From the NCBI RefSeq assembly GCF_014653215.1, contig NZ_BNAI01000002.1:186001-250000 (forward strand): 64,000 nucleotides of DNA. The letters run 5' to 3'. Source of the stretch: Pseudolysinimonas yzui. GTDB taxonomy: Bacteria; Actinomycetota; Actinomycetes; Actinomycetales; Microbacteriaceae. Within the stretch, counting starts at the first letter, position 1. Every line of letters begins with the position of its first letter. A program made the position numbers and the translations under genes. The notes under the pieces are model-generated. The model did no database searches and had not been told where the DNA came from. It saw only the letters and a program-made list of their open reading frames with translations. Positions 31,212-39,030 of this stretch are shown one piece after another.

Positions 31212-33020
31212 CTAGCCGGTGGCGACGGTGGTGCGGGCGCCGGCCTTGGCGGTGCCGGCACTGTTGGTCGCCGTCACGAAGACGGTGAGGTACTTGCCGA
31301 CATCGGACGAGGTCGAGACGTAGGTGGCAGCCGTTGCGCCGCTGATCTGGGCGCACCCCGCCGGGATGGCGGAATAGGCACTCGTTAGGGGCTGGTTGCA
31401 GCGCAACCAGACGCGTTGGAAGGTCGGGGCCGGCGTGCCGGTCCAGGTTCCGGTGGTCGAGGTCCAAGTGGATCCGACCGCCGACGCCCCCGACACGGTC
31501 GGCGCGACGGTGTTCACCGGAGCGGCCGGGGTTACGGCGGCGGTGGTGGCGACGGTGGTGCGGGCGCCGGCTTTGGTGGTGCCGGCGCTGTTGGTCGCGG
31601 TCACCAGCACGGTGAGGTACTTGCCGACATCGGAGGATGTCGAGACATAGCTGGTGGCGGTGGCCCCGGTGATCGCGGTGCATCCGGTCGGGATGGCGGA
31701 GTACGAGGTGGTGACCGGCTGGGTGCAGCGCAGCCAGGTGCGCTGGTAGGTCGGGGCCGGGGCGCCGGTCCAGGTTCCGGTGGTCGACGTCCATGTCGAT
31801 CCGACAGAGCTCGAGCCCGAGACGGTCGGGGCGGCGATGTTCAGCGGACCCACGGCGACGACGGTGCCGGTGGTGGCGACAGTGGTGCGGGCGCCGGCTT
31901 TTGCGCTGCCCGCGCTGTTGGTCGCGGTCACCAGCACGGTGAGGTACTTGCCGACATCGGCGGACGTCGAGACGTACGTGGCCCCGGTGGCGCCACTGAT
32001 CGCGGCGCATCCGAGCGGTGTGGCGGAGTAGGCGGTGAGGACGGGCAGGGTGCACCGCAACCAGGTGCGTTGGAAGGTCGGGGCGGGGGTGCCGGCCCAG
32101 GTGCCGGTGGTCGAGGTCCACGTCGATCCGACGGAACTCGATCCCGCCACGGTCGGCGCGACCGTGTTGACCGGCGCGACCGGGGTCGTCGTGGCGGTCG
32201 TGGCAACAGTGGTGCGGGCGCCGGCTTTCGCGCTGCCCGCACTGTTGCTCGCGGTCACCAGCACGGTGAGGTACTTGCCGACATCGGCGGTCGTCGAGAC
32301 GTACGTGGCCGCGGTGGCGCCACTGATCGCGGTGCACCCGGTGGGGATCGCGGAGTAGGTGGTGGTCACGGCCTGGCTACACCGCAACCAGGTGCGTTGG
32401 TAGGTCGGGGTGGGGGCGCCCGTCCAGGTGCCGGTGGTCGAACTCCACGTCGTTCCGACTGCGGACGCACCCGACACGGTCGGCGCGACGGTGTTCACCG
32501 GTGCGACGGACGTCGGAGCGGGGGGCACGACTCCCGGGTACTTCGCGAACAGCTGCGTCCAGTAACGCCGCCCGTCCTGCTCGAAGTAGCCGATGCCGAT
32601 CGAGGTGTAGTCGTTCACCATGTTCGCGTAGTGGGTGGGCGAAGCCTTCCACGCCGGGACGACCTGGGTGTAGGTGTACCCCTTGGCGACGTTCTCCCCG
32701 GCACGCAGCCATCCGCTGGCGATCTGCACCGAGAACGACGGGTTGTGGCTCATAACGCCGGTCGTCCACTGCTGGAACGACCACGCCGCGGCCACCGAGT
32801 CGAGACCCGCATCGCGCACAAGCGGAGGCAGGCCGACTTCCGCGCGCACCGCGTTGGTGTCGTCGACGACGCGCTGCATCATCTGGGCATAGGTGACGGT
32901 GGTCTCCGCCCGCGCGCCCTGAGGCGCGACCACGGTGAGAAACATCGCCAGGACGGTGAAGACCGCAACGAGAAGGATGCGAGCGCGCGATGGCGCGCCC
33001 GTCTGAGTGACGGTTGACAC
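31212..33020 (-). CDS. secreted CAP-domain protein with four Ig-like repeats
   Basis: The 602-residue protein has a signal peptide (1-38) and a CAP domain (about 45-165) very similar to that of the neighbour at 29721. Four tandem repeats of 109 residues begin at Pro174, Pro283, Pro392 and Pro501. Each repeat runs from VAPTVSG(A/S)S(A/S)VG through two Cys (for example 214 and 229) to VGKYLTV.VTA(T/S)NSAG. This is the plan of Ig-like modules in actinobacterial surface proteins, and each Cys pair may form a disulfide. No sortase motif or membrane anchor is present. The GTG at 33020 has GGAG upstream. Confidence 0.85.
   Translation of the reverse strand: MSTVTQTGAPSRARILLVAVFTVLAMFLTVVAPQGARAETTVTYAQMMQRVVDDTNAVRAEVGLPPLVRDAGLDSVAAAWSFQQWTTGVMSHNPSFSVQIASGWLRAGENVAKGYTYTQVVPAWKASPTHYANMVNDYTSIGIGYFEQDGRRYWTQLFAKYPGVVPPAPTSVAPVNTVAPTVSGASAVGTTWSSTTGTWTGAPTPTYQRTWLRCSQAVTTTYSAIPTGCTAISGATAATYVSTTADVGKYLTVLVTASNSAGSAKAGARTTVATTATTTPVAPVNTVAPTVAGSSSVGSTWTSTTGTWAGTPAPTFQRTWLRCTLPVLTAYSATPLGCAAISGATGATYVSTSADVGKYLTVLVTATNSAGSAKAGARTTVATTGTVVAVGPLNIAAPTVSGSSSVGSTWTSTTGTWTGAPAPTYQRTWLRCTQPVTTSYSAIPTGCTAITGATATSYVSTSSDVGKYLTVLVTATNSAGTTKAGARTTVATTAAVTPAAPVNTVAPTVSGASAVGSTWTSTTGTWTGTPAPTFQRVWLRCNQPLTSAYSAIPAGCAQISGATAATYVSTSSDVGKYLTVFVTATNSAGTAKAGARTTVATG
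31215..32501 (-). repeat. four tandem 327-bp coding repeats
   Basis: The Ig-like repeats of the CAP protein are also clear as DNA: units of 327 bases at about 32501-32175, 32174-31848, 31847-31521 and 31520-31215. High identity among units makes copy number likely to vary and assembly errors possible. Confidence 0.8.
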
Positions 33021-33165
33021 GATGTGAGACTCCGAGTTTTCGCTATGAACGGCGCGTCTCGGACTCAGGGACTGACTAAGCCGCCGAGCGAAGCGGGTCT
33101 CGCGCTGCGTGGCTCAGATTCGAGCCGCTACCTCAACGGTAGCGAGGTGCGAGGTCTGAGATCAT

Positions 33166-33180
33166 CCCCCAACAGTGGTG
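33166..33180. promoter_or_regulatory. candidate regulatory element upstream of the 602-residue CAP gene
   Basis: CCCCCAACAGTGGTG resembles CCCCAACAGGGGTG at 31159 and stands at the same distance (about 146-149 bases) from the CAP gene start. A 7-base hairpin CGCTACC/GGTAGCG at 33126-33144 lies between it and the gene. The shared position is the evidence. Confidence 0.35.
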
Positions 33181-33228
33181 GCACCAGGAGGGGTGACATC
33201 GCGGATCGTCCTGGCTCGGACAGCACAA

Positions 33229-33268
33229 AGCCGGAGTCGTCGACGTGACTAGCCCGACGACTCCGGCT
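33229..33268 (-). terminator. terminator of the choice-of-anchor protein gene
   Basis: AGCCGGAGTCGTCG (33229-33242) and CGACGACTCCGGCT (33255-33268) form a perfect 14-pair stem with a 12-base loop, 16 bases after the stop at 33285. On the minus strand a short T-run (TTTG) follows. Confidence 0.75.
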
Positions 33269-33284
33269 TCGCGGTTGCTACCGG

Positions 33285-35336
33285 TTACCCGATGGTCGTG
33301 ACCACCGGGTGGTTGCGACGGTAGCTCTCCCGCACCAGATAGGCACCCGCTGCCAGCAGTGCGAGAATCACGGCGATGAGCGTGGCGATCCCGATGCCGG
33401 TGTAGGCCAGGCTGCCCGCACCGGAGCCGCCGCCGCCGGGGGGCGTCACGGTCACGCCGCCGGTGTCGCAGCCGTCAGGGTCGGTGCACTCGGGGTCGAC
33501 GATCGTCGTGACGTTCGGTCCGACGATCGCTTCGGCGAGGCTCAAGGTCGCGAGGTCGTCGCCGAGCACCGATACCCGCACCGCGGTTTCGGTGAACTGC
33601 CCGTCGTCCAGCTCCTGCACGTTGGCCTGAACGGAGAGCACGTCCCGCAGGGCGTCGCCGACCGAGCCGACTCCCGTCCCGAGCAGGCCTTCCGTCGCCG
33701 GGTGCACGAGGCCGGTCTCGAGGGCATCCACGAGATCCTGCACCGCGCCGTCGCCGTCGAACAGACCGTCGAGCAGCGAATCTCCGAGGCCGTCGATCAG
33801 GAGCGACAGGTCGAGGTTGGCGTCGACCCCGAGGATCTCCACGGCCGCGACCGCCCGTGCCGCGGCACCGTCGATCAGCTCGTCGACCGTGGCCTCGATG
33901 TCGAGCGTGACACTCGTGGTGAGCGGCGCGACCGGCGTCGAGGTGGTGTTGCAGACCGTCTCCTGAACCGTCTGGTTGACGAAGCCGGTGATCCGCTTCA
34001 GTACCCCGTTGCCATCGAGCACGTAGTCACCGACTCCGTCGGGCAGGCTGTCGGTCAGGCTCCCGATGATGCCGGCGTTGAGCAGGCCGCCGAGGTCGCC
34101 CGTGAGGCCGTTCAGCAACCGTTCGACGGCCGTCACGTCGGTGAGCACCGGTGTGGTGAGCACGCGGTCGACCAGCTGGCAGACCTCCTGCACGATCGGC
34201 GACTGCGCGACGTTCGTCGAGAGGTCGGCGTGGATGTCGACCGTCGCGTCGTGGAGGGCATCCTCGACCTTGTCGACGACCTGGTCGGCGATCGTCGCGA
34301 CCGTGGTGGTGATCCCCTCCAGGATCTGGTTGACCACAGCATCCGAGAGCAGCTCGGTGCCGGGAGCCAGGTTGTTGAGGTCCCCGCCGAGCAGCAGCTC
34401 GAGGTCGACGTGCACCTCACCCGTCTCCAGGTCGAACCAGACAGCGCCGTTGCCGTAGGCATCTTCGAGGATCGAGTGAACGATCTCTTCGAGGTTGCCC
34501 GCGTTGATCGTGGCCGTGACGTTTGCGTCGCCGCCGAGGAGGTTGAGCACCGGGTCGAGGTCGACGAGCAGCCCGTTGACGTCGTCGATCAAGGCACCAT
34601 TGCTGCCCACCAGGTCGCCGAGTGCATCCTCGATCTCTTGCAGGGCGGAATCCACCTTGGGAGTGAGGTTCGCGATCGCCGGGCTCGAGAAGGTGAGCAC
34701 TGCGTCGGCGATCTGGTAGTCACCGGATGCCACCTCCAGGTCGGCTTCTGCCGACGCGGCCAGGGCGCCTAGCTCGAGCTTCAGATCGGCAAGGGTCGAG
34801 GCGAACTCGTTCCCGAGCAACGCCTGCAGATCGAGCGTCGCATTCGCGGGCGGCGTGTCTTGGTGTCTCCCGACACCGATCGCGCCGTCGTCGCCGATCG
34901 CGCCGCTCGCCCCCAGCGAGGTTCCGTCGTTGTTCGCCTCGGCGTACTGGGCCGCCGGGCCGATCTGCACGCCGTCGAGTTCGATCTGCGGCGAGTCGGT
35001 CTCCTCCACCACGACGGTTCCGTCGAGGACGTCAGCGTCGAGCGGGTCCTTCTCGATCTGCGCGCTCTGGGTTCCGTCGTTTGACGCCTCAGCCGCGCCG
35101 AGTGAGACGATCTGGTCCAGGTCGAAACCGGCGATGGTTCCGGAGAGGAACTGCCCCTTCGCGTAGGACTCCGTGTGCTCGTCCGCCGAAGCGGCGAGCG
35201 GTGCAGCGAGGGTGAACGCCCCGCCGAGGGCGAGTGCGGTGACGGTCGCGACGATGCGCGTTGCCGTCCGGTGATTGTTCCGAGCTGCCGATCCCCCTCG
35301 AGGAGTCGCCACGCGCGGGTATGCAGTGGTGAACAC
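33285..35336 (-). CDS. choice-of-anchor surface protein with LAYTG sorting motif
   Basis: The 683-residue exported protein has a long signal peptide with a clear hydrophobic core and cleavage near ASA-DEH (about residue 51). A large acidic body of beta and helical segments without enzyme motifs follows, then a Gly/Pro linker (TPPGGGGSGAG). The end is a sorting signal LAYTG followed by a membrane helix and the basic tail YRRNH. LAxTG is the motif of class E sortases, so it should be wall-anchored. The body resembles choice-of-anchor G-type proteins. The GTG has AGGAAGG upstream. Confidence 0.75.
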   Translation of the reverse strand: MFTTAYPRVATPRGGSAARNNHRTATRIVATVTALALGGAFTLAAPLAASADEHTESYAKGQFLSGTIAGFDLDQIVSLGAAEASNDGTQSAQIEKDPLDADVLDGTVVVEETDSPQIELDGVQIGPAAQYAEANNDGTSLGASGAIGDDGAIGVGRHQDTPPANATLDLQALLGNEFASTLADLKLELGALAASAEADLEVASGDYQIADAVLTFSSPAIANLTPKVDSALQEIEDALGDLVGSNGALIDDVNGLLVDLDPVLNLLGGDANVTATINAGNLEEIVHSILEDAYGNGAVWFDLETGEVHVDLELLLGGDLNNLAPGTELLSDAVVNQILEGITTTVATIADQVVDKVEDALHDATVDIHADLSTNVAQSPIVQEVCQLVDRVLTTPVLTDVTAVERLLNGLTGDLGGLLNAGIIGSLTDSLPDGVGDYVLDGNGVLKRITGFVNQTVQETVCNTTSTPVAPLTTSVTLDIEATVDELIDGAAARAVAAVEILGVDANLDLSLLIDGLGDSLLDGLFDGDGAVQDLVDALETGLVHPATEGLLGTGVGSVGDALRDVLSVQANVQELDDGQFTETAVRVSVLGDDLATLSLAEAIVGPNVTTIVDPECTDPDGCDTGGVTVTPPGGGGSGAGSLAYTGIGIATLIAVILALLAAGAYLVRESYRRNHPVVTTIG

Positions 35337-35676
35337 GTCTCTTGCCTTCCTGGTCCGATGCGGACGAGGAGGCTGCGGTCAGGGTGGGCCTCGGCGGAGC
35401 TACGGCTGGTTGGGCCGTCCGGGAAAAGCTTCGGCTTCGGCGTTCGACGACTTCTTTCGTTGAAACCTGATCACAGTCTCTTACGCCCGTATGCAGTTGT
35501 GGTGATGCTGGAACGGGGGTGGTTGGCCCCCGTCACCAGAAGAGACGGTCTACCCCTGGGGCTATGACGCGGGTTCACGAGCCGATTTGCAGATGACGTA
35601 CACTGATGCGGTTGGCTGAAAACGCCAAGCTTCGTCGTGCCCGCGCTCCGGAAGTCGCGGACGGGGGCGCGAACCG
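35337..35676. other. intergenic control region before tRNA-Trp and the surface gene
   Basis: These 340 bases serve divergent units. A perfect dyad ACGGGGG-N7-CCCCCGT lies at 35513-35533 and a CCCCTGGGG core at 35553-35561, both upstream of the surface gene. A TACACT -10 candidate at 35599-35604 is placed for tRNA-Trp, with TTCACG (35574-35579) as a weak -35. I see no gene in it. Confidence 0.45.
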
Positions 35677-35749
35677 AGGGCGGTGGCTCAATTGGTAGAG
35701 CAGCGGTCTCCAAAACCGCAGGTTGCAGGTTCGAGTCCTGTCCGCCCTG
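35677..35749 (+). tRNA. tRNA-Trp(CCA)
   Basis: The 73-base cloverleaf has acceptor AGGGCGG with CCGCCCT, D-arm GCTC/GAGC, anticodon stem GCGGT/ACCGC with loop CTCCAAA (anticodon CCA), T-arm GCAGG/CCTGT with loop TTCGAGT, and discriminator G. The CCA end is not encoded. It leads directly into secE, as in most actinobacteria. Confidence 0.96.
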
Positions 35750-35811
35750 CGCAGCGTTAGCTGAACAGAGCCCCGGCACAACGGCCGGGGATCGACGAAA
35801 GGTTGGATGTC

Positions 35812-36096
35812 GTGGCACGCAAGGTGATCGACGAGCCGAGCGAAGATCTCGTCGCGAACGCCAAGCGCGACCGCGCCGAGCGGCGGGGCCCGTTCGCGCG
35901 GATTGCCCTGTTCATCCGGCAGGTGCTCACCGAGCTCTCGAAGGTGGTGCGCCCGACCCGGCGCGAACTGCTCAGCTACACCGGCGTCGTGATCGTGTTC
36001 GTCGTCATCATGATGGCGATCGTGTACGGCCTCGACTTCGTGTTCGGCTGGGCGGTGGCGTGGGTGTTCGGTGACGGCGCCGCCTTCATTCCCTGA
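35812..36096 (+). CDS. secE: preprotein translocase subunit SecE
   Basis: The 94-residue protein has a charged N-terminal region, the amphipathic helix IALFIRQVLTELSKVVRPTRRELLSY in parts, and one membrane helix TGVVIVFVVIMMAIVYGLDFVF. This is the standard single-span SecE that clamps SecY. The GTG at 35812 has AAAGG nine bases upstream. An in-frame TTG nine bases earlier lacks spacing. It lies between tRNA-Trp and nusG. Confidence 0.92.
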   Translation: MARKVIDEPSEDLVANAKRDRAERRGPFARIALFIRQVLTELSKVVRPTRRELLSYTGVVIVFVVIMMAIVYGLDFVFGWAVAWVFGDGAAFIP

Positions 36097-36181
36097 GCCC
36101 ATCACCGTTTCGCCCAAGCTTCAGCACCCTGGGGTCATCCGCAGGTAGTGCCTCCGCAGTACAGAGAAGGAATCTGAAAAC

Positions 36182-37147
36182 GTGTCTGAACAAGAGCGCC
36201 GCGACATCGACCTCGCGACGGCCGCCGAGCAGTCCTCTGAAGAGGACGAGGCTCAGGAGGGCAACGTCCTGGATCAGGATGTGCACTCCGCCGACGCCGC
36301 CGAGCATGTCGCGATCCACGTGATCGATGACGAAGCTGACGACGAGGAGTCGGTCGAGGCCGGCCTCGAACAGCTGCTCGACGCCCTCGACGCCGCCAAC
36401 GACCCCGAGGCCGACGCGATCGTCGACGATGCCCTCGACATCGACTCCGTCGAAGAGGCCGACGCCGCCCTGGCCGCGGCGACCGACGAGGAGACCGTCG
36501 AAGCCGAAGAAGAGGCCGCGGTCGACCCCTACGAGGAGTTCCGCGCCGAACTGCGGGGCAAGCCCGGCAAGTGGTACGTCATCCACTCGTACGCCGGCTT
36601 CGAGAAGCGCGTGAAGCAGAACATCGAGAGCCGCAAGATCTCGATGGCGATGGAAGACCACGTCTTCGAAGTCCAGGTTCCGATGGAAGACGTCGTCGAG
36701 ATCAAGAACGGCCAGCGCAAGCTGGTCACCCGCGTGCGCATCCCGGGCTATGTGCTGGTGCGCATGGACCTCAACGAAGACTCCTGGTCGGTCGTGCGGC
36801 ACACCCCCGGCGTCACCGGGTTCGTGGGTAACTCGCACAACCCGACGCCGCTGCGGTTCGAAGAGGCCTTCAACATGCTCAAGAGCCTCGTGCAGGTCGT
36901 GGAAGCACCGTCGAAGGGCGGCGCGGGCGGCAAGGGAACCGGCAAGGGCGCGACCGCTCGGGTCATCCCCGCCGAGATCGACTTCGAGGTCGGCGAGACG
37001 ATCACCATCAAGGAAGGCTCGTTCGCGGGCCTGCCCGGCACGATCAGCGAGATCAAGCCCGAGAGCGGCAAGCTCACCGTGCTCGTCTCGCTCTTCGAGC
37101 GCGAGACCCCGGTCGAGCTCTCGTTCGACCAGGTCACGAAACTCTAG
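36182..37147 (+). CDS. nusG: transcription termination/antitermination protein NusG
   Basis: The 321-residue NusG has an NGN domain at about 127-245 ([20 protein letters not shown] in parts, [19 protein letters not shown]). A Gly/Lys linker ([11 protein letters not shown]) follows, and a KOW domain occupies the last 55 residues ([19 protein letters not shown]). It binds RNA polymerase and links it to Rho or ribosomes. The first 120 residues are very acidic and low in complexity, an extension seen in actinobacterial NusG. The GTG at 36182 follows AAGGAA. Confidence 0.95.
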   Translation: MSEQERRDIDLATAAEQSSEEDEAQEGNVLDQDVHSADAAEHVAIHVIDDEADDEESVEAGLEQLLDALDAANDPEADAIVDDALDIDSVEEADAALAAATDEETVEAEEEAAVDPYEEFRAELRGKPGKWYVIHSYAGFEKRVKQNIESRKISMAMEDHVFEVQVPMEDVVEIKNGQRKLVTRVRIPGYVLVRMDLNEDSWSVVRHTPGVTGFVGNSHNPTPLRFEEAFNMLKSLVQVVEAPSKGGAGGKGTGKGATARVIPAEIDFEVGETITIKEGSFAGLPGTISEIKPESGKLTVLVSLFERETPVELSFDQVTKL

Positions 37148-37159
37148 ATCCCACCACTC

Positions 37160-37199
37160 GGTGATCGAGTAGCCGGTCGAAGACCGGCGTGTCGAGATC
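37160..37199 (+). repeat. Microbacteriaceae-type intergenic repeat, copy C
   Basis: It starts GGTGATCGAGTAGCCGGT, with centre TCGAAGA, and ends CCGGCGTGTCGAGATC. It matches copy B closely and lies inverted relative to copy D, so a transcript through both can pair GATCGAGTAGC with GCTACTCGACC. Confidence 0.65.
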
Positions 37200-37212
37200 T
37201 CCGCAAAGGGGC

Positions 37213-37218
37213 TACACT
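37213..37218 (+). promoter_or_regulatory. -10 element of an rplK-rplA promoter
   Basis: TACACT, identical to the -10 candidate before tRNA-Trp, sits between repeat copies C and D, about 155 bases before rplK. The corresponding -35 position falls inside copy C and is a poor match. Confidence 0.4.
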
Positions 37219-37230
37219 ATCCCGTTGGTC

Positions 37231-37299
37231 GGTCTCGACACGCTGGTTTCGAGACGCGTCGCCTGCGGCGGCGCTCCTCAACCCGCTACTCGACCACCG
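37231..37299 (-). repeat. Microbacteriaceae-type intergenic repeat, copy D
   Basis: On the minus strand it begins GGTGGTCGAGTAGCGGGTTG, contains GCGCCGCCGCAGGCGACGC and ends CAGCGTGTCGAGACC. It is longer than copies B and C and occupies the 5' leader of rplK. Confidence 0.65.
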
Positions 37300-37373
37300 A
37301 AATCCCACCGCTGCCAGGAACGGCCTGGTTCGCGGGAGCGCGTCCTGAGTGACGCACGACAAGAAAGAAGCAC

Positions 37374-37805
37374 ATGGCACCGAAGAAGAAGGTGACCGGC
37401 CTGATCAAGCTCCAGATCAACGCCGGCGCCGCGAACCCCGCCCCGCCGATCGGCCCGGCGCTGGGTCAGCACGGCGTGAACATCATGGAGTTCTGCAAGG
37501 CGTACAACGAGGCGACCGAGTCGCAGCGCGGCAACGTCATCCCGGTCGAGATCACCGTCTACGAGGACCGTTCGTTCACGTTCATCCTCAAGACCCCGCC
37601 GGCCGCGGAACTCATCAAGAAGGCCGCCGGCGTGCAGAAGGGGTCGCCGACCCCGCACACGGTGAAGGTCGCGAAGCTCACCCGTGACCAGGTGCGCGCG
37701 ATCGCCGAGCAGAAGCAGACCGACCTCAACGCCAACGACGTCGAGGCGGCCATGAAGATCATCGCCGGCACCGCCCGGTCGATGGGGATCACGGTGGAGG
37801 CGTAA
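37374..37805 (+). CDS. rplK: 50S ribosomal protein L11
   Basis: The 143-residue protein has the L11 N-terminal domain ([20 protein letters not shown] in part, [17 protein letters not shown]) and the C-terminal rRNA-binding domain ([29 protein letters not shown]). It forms the GTPase-associated centre of the 50S subunit. The ATG has GAAAGAAG upstream. It is followed two bases after its stop by rplA, and sits behind a leader containing an inverted repeat pair. Confidence 0.97.
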   Translation: MAPKKKVTGLIKLQINAGAANPAPPIGPALGQHGVNIMEFCKAYNEATESQRGNVIPVEITVYEDRSFTFILKTPPAAELIKKAAGVQKGSPTPHTVKVAKLTRDQVRAIAEQKQTDLNANDVEAAMKIIAGTARSMGITVEA

Positions 37806-37807
37806 TC

Positions 37808-38497
37808 ATGAGCAAGCACTCCAAGGCATACCGCGCCGCCGTCGAGAAGATCGAGCCCGGCAAGTTCTACGCCCCCACCGAGGCCGTCGAGGTCATCCGC
37901 GAGACGGGTTCGAAGAAGTTCGACTCGACCGTCGAGGTCGCCCTGAAGCTCGGGGTCGACCCGCGCAAGGCCGACCAGATGGTGCGCGGCACCGTCATCC
38001 TCCCGCACGGCACCGGCAAGACCGCCCGCGTCATCGTGTTCGCCACCGGCCCCGCCGCCGAAGCGGCGCTCGCCGCGGGCGCGGATGAGGTCGGCGGCAC
38101 GGAGCTGATCGAGAAGGTCGCCGCCGGGTACACGGCATTCGACTCGGCCGTCTCGACCCCGGAGCTCATGGGCCAGGTCGGTCGCCTGGGCAAGGTGCTC
38201 GGCCCGCGTGGGCTCATGCCGAACCCGAAGACCGGCACTGTGACCCCCAACCCCGCGAAGGCGGTCGAGGAGATCAAGGGCGGCAAGATCGAGTTCCGCG
38301 TCGACAAGCACGCCAACGTTCACTTCGTGATCGGCAAGGCCGGTTTCAGCAGCGACCAGCTCGGTGAGAACCTCAAGGCCGCGCTCGACGAGATCAACCG
38401 CGCCAAGCCCGGATCGTCGAAGGGTCGCTACATCCAGAAGGGTTCGGTGTCGACCACGTTCGGCCCCGGCATCCCGCTCGACGTCAGCGTGCTCTGA
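37808..38497 (+). CDS. rplA: 50S ribosomal protein L1
   Basis: The 229-residue protein carries the L1 signature [16 protein letters not shown] and the RNA-binding surface [20 protein letters not shown]. It forms the L1 stalk and in many bacteria represses its own operon by binding the rplK leader. The ATG lies two bases after rplK. Its stop overlaps a CTG that appears to start the next gene. Confidence 0.97.
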   Translation: MSKHSKAYRAAVEKIEPGKFYAPTEAVEVIRETGSKKFDSTVEVALKLGVDPRKADQMVRGTVILPHGTGKTARVIVFATGPAAEAALAAGADEVGGTELIEKVAAGYTAFDSAVSTPELMGQVGRLGKVLGPRGLMPNPKTGTVTPNPAKAVEEIKGGKIEFRVDKHANVHFVIGKAGFSSDQLGENLKAALDEINRAKPGSSKGRYIQKGSVSTTFGPGIPLDVSVL

Positions 38498-39030
38498 CAC
38501 TGAACATTCGCATCAGACCAGCGAGCGCCGCGGATTCCGCGGCGCTCGCTGTCGTCGCGGCGGCGACCTTCCCCCTCGCCTGCCCGCCGCACACCACCGA
38601 CGAGGCGAAGGCGGCGCACATCGCGACTCACCTGACCCCGGCCCGTTTCGACGACTACCTCGCCGACCCCGCGCGTGACCTGTTCCTCGCCGAGTCGGGC
38701 GACGAGGCGGTCGGCTACACGATGCTCATCGCCGGCGAGCCGACCGACCCCGACGTCGCGGCATCCCTCACCACGCGTCCGACCGCCGAACTGAGCAAGT
38801 GCTACGTGCTGCCGGGCCACCACGGCGCCGGGATCGCGTCGGCACTGATGACGGCGACCCTCGAGGCCGCGCGTGCTCGGGGCGCCGCCGCGGTCTGGCT
38901 CGGGGTGAACGAGGAGAACGCGAAGGCGCAGCGCTTCTACGACAAGAGCGGCTTCACCCGGGTGGGGCGTAAGCGCTTCCTCGTCGGCGACCGGTACGAA
39001 GACGACTTCGTCATGGAGCGGGTCTTCTAA
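38494..39030 (+). CDS. GNAT acetyltransferase with apparent CTG start
   Basis: The 178-residue protein reads as a complete GNAT domain: N-terminal [20 protein letters not shown], central [21 protein letters not shown] (acetyl-CoA loop) and C-terminal [21 protein letters not shown]. The first in-frame ATG is only at 38722 and would remove the fold's first third. No ATG, GTG or TTG lies upstream before a stop. CTG at 38494 overlaps the rplA stop as CTGA, like the ATGA/GTGA overlaps elsewhere here; CTG at 38500 is the alternative. A perfect hairpin occupies its first codons. The substrate is unknown. Confidence 0.75.
   Translation: MTLNIRIRPASAADSAALAVVAAATFPLACPPHTTDEAKAAHIATHLTPARFDDYLADPARDLFLAESGDEAVGYTMLIAGEPTDPDVAASLTTRPTAELSKCYVLPGHHGAGIASALMTATLEAARARGAAAVWLGVNEENAKAQRFYDKSGFTRVGRKRFLVGDRYEDDFVMERVF
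38520..38550. terminator. perfect hairpin within the start of the GNAT gene
   Basis: AGCGAGCGCCGCGGA and TCCGCGGCGCTCGCT are 15-base perfect arms around one base, 23 bases after the rplA stop. By form it is a terminator or processing stem for rplKA, but it is also in frame within the GNAT coding sequence. No T-run follows. Confidence 0.5.

Noticed and set aside
31215-32501. Tandem repeats considered as a CRISPR-like array
   Set aside because: Units are 327 bases, fully coding and in frame as Ig-like protein repeats, with no short repeat-spacer pattern and no cas genes.
33021-33284. c-di-AMP (ydaO-type) riboswitch upstream of CAP genes
   Set aside because: Actinobacterial wall-protein genes often carry one, but the conserved ydaO core segments could not be found here or at 31011-31211.
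38720-39030. Short GNAT starting at ATG 38722
   Set aside because: It would lack the first strand and helices of the fold, which are encoded in frame directly upstream with strong family resemblance.
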